Assembly: GCA_964649825.1 (NCBI GenBank)
Contig: CAZYQW010000072.1
Span: 1-10,923, forward strand
From: CAZYQW01 sp964649825
GTDB taxonomy: Bacteria; Planctomycetota; B15-G4; JADJEK01
Reading direction: 5' to 3'
Length of the DNA stretch: 10,923 bases
Shown: positions 9,001 to 10,923 of the stretch, in pieces
How positions within the stretch are numbered: position 1 is the stretch's first letter
Layout: every line of letters starts with the position of its first letter
Program-made: the position numbers and the translations under genes
The notes under the pieces: generated by a model
Databases searched by the model: none
Seen by the model: the letters and a program-made list of their open reading frames with translations, nothing else
Told to the model about the DNA's origin: nothing

Positions 9001-10923
9001 GTCGCGTACGTGGTCGGCGACGCGCCGGAGGACGAGATCCGCGCGCGGCTCCGTCGCGTGCTTCCCGCCCACATGATCCCGTCCGTCTTCGTCCCGATCG
9101 CCGAGGTGCCGCGGCTGGCGAGCGAGAAGATCGACCGCGCCGCGCTGTCGGCGTCGACGTCGATCGCGTCGCGGGCGCTGGACGCCGCCGACGGACCGCG
9201 CGGCGACCTCGAGCGGACGGTGGCCGGGGCGTTCGCCGCGACGCTCGACGTGGAAGGCGTGGGGCGCAACGACGACTTCTTCGAGCTCGGCGGCCACTCG
9301 CTGCTCGCCACGCGCCTGCGTTCGCGGATCCACGACGCGACCGGCGTCGAGCTACCCCTGCTCCAGCTCTTCGAGACGCCCACGGTCGCCGGCCTGGCCG
9401 CGGCGATCGGCGGCGCGAAGCGCACGCCGCGTCCACCGATCGAGCTCGCTCCGCCCGCCGGCGACTACCCGCTCTCGTTCGCCCAGCAACGGCTCTGGTT
9501 CCTCGACCGGTTCGAGCCGCAGACGGCCGAGTACCACGTCCCGACCGTCGTCCGCGCACGAGGCGCGTTGGACGTCGGCGCCCTGCGCTCGGCCGTGAAC
9601 GAGATCGTGCGCCGGCACGAGATCCTGCGCACCGTCTTCACCGCGGTCGAAGGGACGCCGCGCCAACGCGTGCTCCCGCCGTTCGACGTCCGCATCGACG
9701 TCGAGGCGATCGATGCCGCCGACGACGCGGCGCGGGACGATCGGCTGCGCGAACGGGTCCGCGCGATGGTTCGCGCGCCGTTCGACCTCGAGTCCGGTCC
9801 GCTGCTCCGCGCCGTACTGTTCCGGCTCGGGCCGGAGGACCACGTGATCGTCTTCGTGATCCACCACGTCGTGACGGACGGATGGTCGGACGGCGTGCTG
9901 CTCCGCGAGACGCTCGAGCTCTACGCCGCGGCGCACGAAGGACGCGCGTCGCGACTTCCAGCGCTCGCGCGCCAGTACAAGGACTTCGCGGTCTGGCAGC
10001 GCGACTGGCTCGCGGGTGACGTCCTCGCGCACGAGGTCGAGCACTGGCGGACCCGATTGGGCGGCGCGCCTCCGTTCCTCGATCTGCCGGCGGATCGGCC
10101 GCGTCCCGCGCTTCGCTCCGGCGCCGGCGCCCTGGCTGCGTTCACGATCCCGGCCGCGATCGCGTCGCGGCTCGATCGCCTCGCGCGCGACGAAGGCTCG
10201 ACGCGGTTCGTCCTCCTCCTCGCCGCGTTCAAGGCGTGGCTCCACCGCCTCTCCGGCGTCGACGACGTCGTGGTCGGGACGGCGATCGCGAATCGCAACC
10301 GCAGCGAGCTGGAGGACCTGATCGGGTTCTTCGTGAACACCCTCGCGCTCCGTACGCGGATGGACGGCGTCCGGTCGTTCCGCGAGCTCGCGTCGCTCGT
10401 GCGCGAGACCGCGTTCGACGCGTACGAGCACCAGGACGTGCCGTTCGAGAGAATCGTCGACGAGCTGAATCCGGTCCGCGACCCGAGCCGCACTCCCATC
10501 TTCCAGGTCTTCTTCAACCTGGTGAACACGCCGGCGCCGGACGCAACGCTGCCCGGCCTGGACGTGACGCCGGTCGCGATCGAGCCCGGCACGTCGAAGT
10601 TCGACCTCTCGTTCCACCTGGACGATCGCGACGACGCGATCGCGGTGACGATCGAGTACGACACCGACCTCTTCGACGACGCGACGATCGCGCGCTGGTG
10701 GGGCCACTACCTGCGCGTCCTCGAGGCGGTCGCCGCCGATCCCGACGTCGCGATCGATCGCATTCCGCTCCTCGACCACGAGCAGACCGCCGACGTCGTC
10801 CGGCGCTCCCGCGGGCCCTCCGTCGACTTCGACCTCCGGCCCGTCGATCGTCTGCTCGACGCGCGCGCGAGGCTCCACCCCGACCGCGTCGCCGTCCACT
10901 TCGACGAGCGCTCCCTCTCCTAC
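1..10923 (+). CDS. Multimodular nonribosomal peptide synthetase, internal fragment (open at both ends)
   Basis: This is a peptide-bond-forming assembly line, probably cytosolic, that activates amino acids as aminoacyl-AMP, loads them on carrier domains and condenses them. Frame 1 is open from the first to the last base (3,641 codons, no stop, no recognisable start) and encodes in order a T-domain tail, then C-A-T, C-A-T, C-A-T, C and the start of A. I chose this frame because every NRPS core motif falls in it: four HHxxxDG, three SGSTGRPKG, three YGPTE, three GGHS. The third codon position is strongly G/C. No E, MT, Cy, Ox, KS, R or TE domain is present, so this is the elongation part of a longer protein that begins upstream with at least one more module and continues past module IV. 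No frameshift or degenerate domain is seen. The identity as an NRPS is essentially certain. The product is unknown. Several long open frames on the other frames and strand are by-products of GC-rich coding sequence. Confidence 0.98.
70..1377 (+). other. C1: condensation domain of module I
   Basis: This is a condensation domain (residues about 24-459, the usual length near 440). It joins the upstream peptidyl-S-carrier to the residue loaded on T1. Core motifs seen: SFAQERLWFL near the N-terminus (C1 motif), RHDSLRTVF (C2), HHMVADG at 442-462 (residues 148-154; the second His is the catalytic one in the family), VNT inside GMLVNTLVLR near 904-933 (C5), HVDVPFE (C6) and RDPSHPPIFQV (C7). The HHx5GD-type extra motif of dual epimerization/condensation domains is not seen near the N-terminus, so I expect an ordinary elongation C domain. 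Whether it takes an L or D donor cannot be settled without the upstream module. It is followed by EWNRTDAPF, a typical C-A linker. Domain edges are approximate. Confidence 0.95.
1426..2868 (+). other. A1: adenylation domain of module I, predicted glycine-activating
   Basis: This is an AMP-forming adenylation domain (residues about 476-956). Motifs in order: WTYDEL (A1), AAFVPLDPRYP (A2 region), TSGSTGRPKG at 1843-1872 (A3, P-loop), FDIS at 1975-1986 (A4), NVYGPTETT at 2245-2271 (A5), GELWIGG (A6), YRTGD (A7), GRLDDQVKLRGHRIELGE (A8) and LPNGKVDR with the catalytic Lys at 2848-2850 (residue 950, A10). The pocket residues equivalent to GrsA 235, 236, 239, 278, 299, 301, 322, 330, 331 and 517 read D660, I661, L664, Q703, L726, G728, V750, V758, W759 and K950: DILQLGVVWK. 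This is close to DILQLGLIWK, which I recall as a glycine code. The small-residue context QATPATWRML and LCGGE also fits. Adenylation activity is near certain; glycine is a fairly strong inference. The segment before the P-loop is VADVYYTSGSTG instead of the usual LAYVIYTSGSTG, shared with A2. Confidence 0.93.
1828..1859 (+). repeat. 32-bp exact direct repeat over the A3 (P-loop) motif, copy 1
   Basis: The 32 bases encoding ADVYYTSGST plus two bases of the next Gly codon are identical to 4966-4997, including the unequal choice of TCC then TCG for the two serines. This is the longest exact DNA match I noticed between A1 and A2. The surrounding sequence differs at many third positions. It most likely reflects shared ancestry under strong codon bias, possibly refreshed by gene conversion. 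Confidence 0.75.
2911..3132 (+). other. T1: peptidyl carrier (thiolation) domain of module I
   Basis: This is a carrier domain of about 74 residues (971-1044) that holds the activated residue and then the growing peptide as a thioester on 4'-phosphopantetheine. The attachment motif is DFFLLGGHSLL, with the modified Ser codon at 3013-3015 (residue 1005). The domain ends with the helix LKDLAARVDAA, followed by a short linker containing DPIPRV that leads into C2 without any inserted epimerase. A phosphopantetheinyl transferase elsewhere in the genome must activate it. It is very similar to T2 (ADFFxLGGHSLLATRLxARIE in both), which supports module duplication. Confidence 0.96.
3181..4518 (+). other. 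C2: condensation domain of module II, with altered C5 motif
   Basis: This condensation domain (residues about 1061-1506) is predicted to couple the residue on T1 (glycine) to that on T2 (glycine). It has SFAQERVWFL, RHEALRTVI, HHVAADG at 3577-3597 (residues 1193-1199, intact catalytic motif), HQALPFE and RDRSRSPIFQVAFEMQ. Two departures are visible. The C5 motif, usually GxFVNT, reads GFLART, with Ala-Arg-Thr at 4048-4056 (residues 1350-1352). The residue after HHxxxDG is Gly instead of the usual Trp. The catalytic core is retained, so I infer that it is active. An achiral glycine donor would make the L/D selectivity of this domain irrelevant. It shares IFQVAFEMQ and the RWWRG segment with C1, so the two are close paralogues. 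Confidence 0.94.
4561..6015 (+). other. A2: adenylation domain of module II, predicted glycine-activating
   Basis: This adenylation domain (residues about 1521-2005) is paralogous to A1. Motifs: AAFVPLDPRFP, TSGSTGRPKG at 4981-5010, FDIA at 5113-5124, NLYGPTETT at 5383-5409, GELWIGG, YCTGD, GRLDDQVKLRGHRVELGE and LPNGKIDR with Lys at 5995-5997 (residue 1999). The ten pocket positions read D1706, I1707, L1710, Q1749, L1772, G1774, L1796, I1804, W1805 and K1999: DILQLGLIWK. I recall this exact string as a glycine code, so glycine is the best call. The A7 motif has Cys at 5659-5661 where Arg or Lys is normal (Y-C-T-G-D). The Asp that contacts the AMP ribose is kept, so the domain is probably functional. 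Confidence 0.94.
4966..4997 (+). repeat. 32-bp exact direct repeat over the A3 (P-loop) motif, copy 2
   Basis: This is the second copy of the 32-bp match at 1828-1859, inside A2. In both copies it covers the end of the strand leading into the phosphate-binding loop. Exact matches of this kind between modules are natural sites for homologous recombination and also for assembly errors. Confidence 0.75.
6070..6297 (+). other. T2: peptidyl carrier (thiolation) domain of module II
   Basis: This carrier domain (residues about 2024-2099) has the motif DFFALGGHSLL. The phosphopantetheine Ser codon is at 6175-6177 (residue 2059). It tethers the second predicted glycine for condensation by C2 and then donates the peptide to C3. 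Its C-terminal helix (LKDLAARVDAA) is the same as in T1, and it runs into an APIPRT linker before C3. No epimerization domain follows, as expected for an achiral residue. Confidence 0.96.
6343..7662 (+). other. C3: condensation domain of module III
   Basis: This condensation domain (residues about 2115-2554) transfers the glycine-ended peptide from T2 onto the residue on T3. It has SFTQERLWFL, RHEILRARF, HHVVSDG at 6721-6741 (residues 2241-2247), ADVAAWQR, GPFVNTLALR (normal C5), HSHVPFE and RDPSRTPLFQVFF. It differs from C1 and C2 in the C7 region (FQVFFDAG rather than FQVAFEMQ) and carries a short Gly/Ala-rich segment near 7375-7410 (GDAAGAMGGTTAP) that C1 and C2 lack in this form. Together these suggest that it comes from a different C lineage, although the linker before it resembles those of modules I and II. 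It is followed by ETWNRTSAPVP, the normal C-A linker. Confidence 0.95.
7720..9147 (+). other. A3: adenylation domain of module III, glutamine-like pocket (uncertain)
   Basis: This adenylation domain (residues about 2574-3049) has VTYRQLDERANRLA (A1), GGAYLPIDP (A2), YTSGSTGRPKG at 8125-8157 (A3), FDASIWE near 8260 (A4), NLYGPTEACID (A5), GELLIGG (A6), YRTGDRARW (A7), GRVDDQVKVRG (A8) and SEKIDR with Lys at 9127-9129 (residue 3043, A10). The pocket reads D2755, A2756, W2759, Q2798, I2823, A2825, L2853, I2861, D2862 and K3043: DAWQIALIDK. It differs at positions 299 and 301 from DAWQFGLIDK, which I recall as a Gln code, and its overall pattern (FDASxWE, QxVPSLL, LYGPTEAxID) fits that group. The IA pair is also found in the Phe code DAWTIAAICK, but Gln278 and Asp331 argue for a polar side chain. 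The catalytic role is secure; the substrate is a moderate-to-weak inference. The A10 motif has SEK where NGK or SGK is usual. Confidence 0.93.
9193..9420 (+). other. T3: peptidyl carrier (thiolation) domain of module III
   Basis: This carrier domain (residues about 3065-3140) has the motif DDFFELGGHSLL. The phosphopantetheine Ser codon is at 9298-9300 (residue 3100). The rest differs from T1 and T2: the helix after the Ser reads ATRLRSRIHDATGVELPL, and the C-terminal helix reads VAGLAAAIGGA rather than LKDLAARVDAA. The linker to C4 (9421-9465) is Pro-rich and lacks the APIPR motif of the earlier T-C joints. No epimerase follows, so the residue on T3 is expected to keep its L form when it is passed to C4. 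Confidence 0.96.
9466..10785 (+). other. C4: condensation domain of module IV
   Basis: This condensation domain (residues about 3156-3595) extends the peptide from T3 by the residue of module IV. Of the four, it has the most canonical motif set: SFAQQRLWFLDRFEP, RHEILRTVF, HHVVTDGWS at 9862-9888 (HHxxxDG residues 3288-3294), YKDFAVWQRDW (C4), GFFVNTLALR (C5), HQDVPFERIV (C6) and RDPSRTPIFQVFF (C7). Because no epimerase precedes it and no dual E/C extra motif is seen, an L-donor (LCL) type is the simplest reading. The downstream linker reads VVRRSRGPSVDFD, not the EWNRT form seen after C1, C2 and C3, so the C4-A4 junction belongs to a different linker type. Confidence 0.95.
10843..10923 (+). 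other. A4: start of the module IV adenylation domain (cut by window end)
   Basis: The last 27 residues (3615-3641) read VDRLLDARARLHPDRVAVHF followed by DERSLSY. This matches the opening helix and first strand of an AMP-binding domain up to the start of the A1 core motif (L-S/T-Y-x-E-L). All specificity residues lie beyond the window, so no substrate can be predicted. The call rests on position right after a C domain and on this opening pattern. Confidence 0.85.

Noticed and set aside
1..10923. CRISPR array, tRNA/rRNA, insertion sequence, promoter or terminator
   Set aside because: There is no regular short repeat-spacer pattern, no RNA-like segment and no intergenic gap. Every base is in the NRPS reading frame, and the similarities between segments are explained by paralogous domains.
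1..10923. A wholly new type of biological system
   Set aside because: All of the sequence is explained by known NRPS domain families. What may be new is the particular product and the module arrangement, not the machinery.

Overview
The whole window lies inside one giant nonribosomal peptide synthetase (NRPS) gene on the + strand. Frame 1, starting at base 1, reads through all 3,641 codons without a stop. Neither the start nor the end of the gene is visible, so the protein is longer than 3,641 residues. There is no intergenic DNA, so no promoter, terminator, RNA gene or mobile element is expected or seen. The DNA is very GC-rich (roughly 70% by eye), with strong G/C preference at third codon positions. 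This fits several high-GC, metabolite-rich soil groups (Myxococcota, Acidobacteriota, Actinomycetota, some Proteobacteria). The sequence alone does not settle the taxon.

Layout, with residue numbers counted from the window's first codon: the tail of an upstream carrier domain and its linker (1-69); module I = C1 (70-1377), A1 (1426-2868), T1 (2911-3132); module II = C2 (3181-4518), A2 (4561-6015), T2 (6070-6297); module III = C3 (6343-7662), A3 (7720-9147), T3 (9193-9420); module IV = C4 (9466-10785) and the first residues of A4 (10843-10923, cut by the window edge). All four condensation domains keep HHxxxDG, all three complete adenylation domains keep the ATP/AMP motifs and the A10 lysine, and all three carriers keep the GGHS phosphopantetheine site. 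There are no epimerization, methylation, cyclization, ketosynthase, reductase or thioesterase domains, so this is an interior elongation segment.

The specificity pockets, read by eye against GrsA-PheA, give DILQLGVVWK for A1 and DILQLGLIWK for A2, both best matched to glycine, and DAWQIALIDK for A3, closest to a glutamine-type pocket but with two substitutions. The predicted stretch of product is therefore (upstream residue)-Gly-Gly-(Gln-like)-(unknown). Modules I and II are clear paralogues across the entire C-A-T unit, while A3-T3-C4 look like a different lineage. This suggests module duplication joined to a separately derived module. Oddities worth checking are a C2 domain with an altered C5 motif and a non-standard residue after the HHxxxDG motif, an A2 with YCTGD in its A7 motif, and an A3 with SEKIDR in place of NGKxDR.
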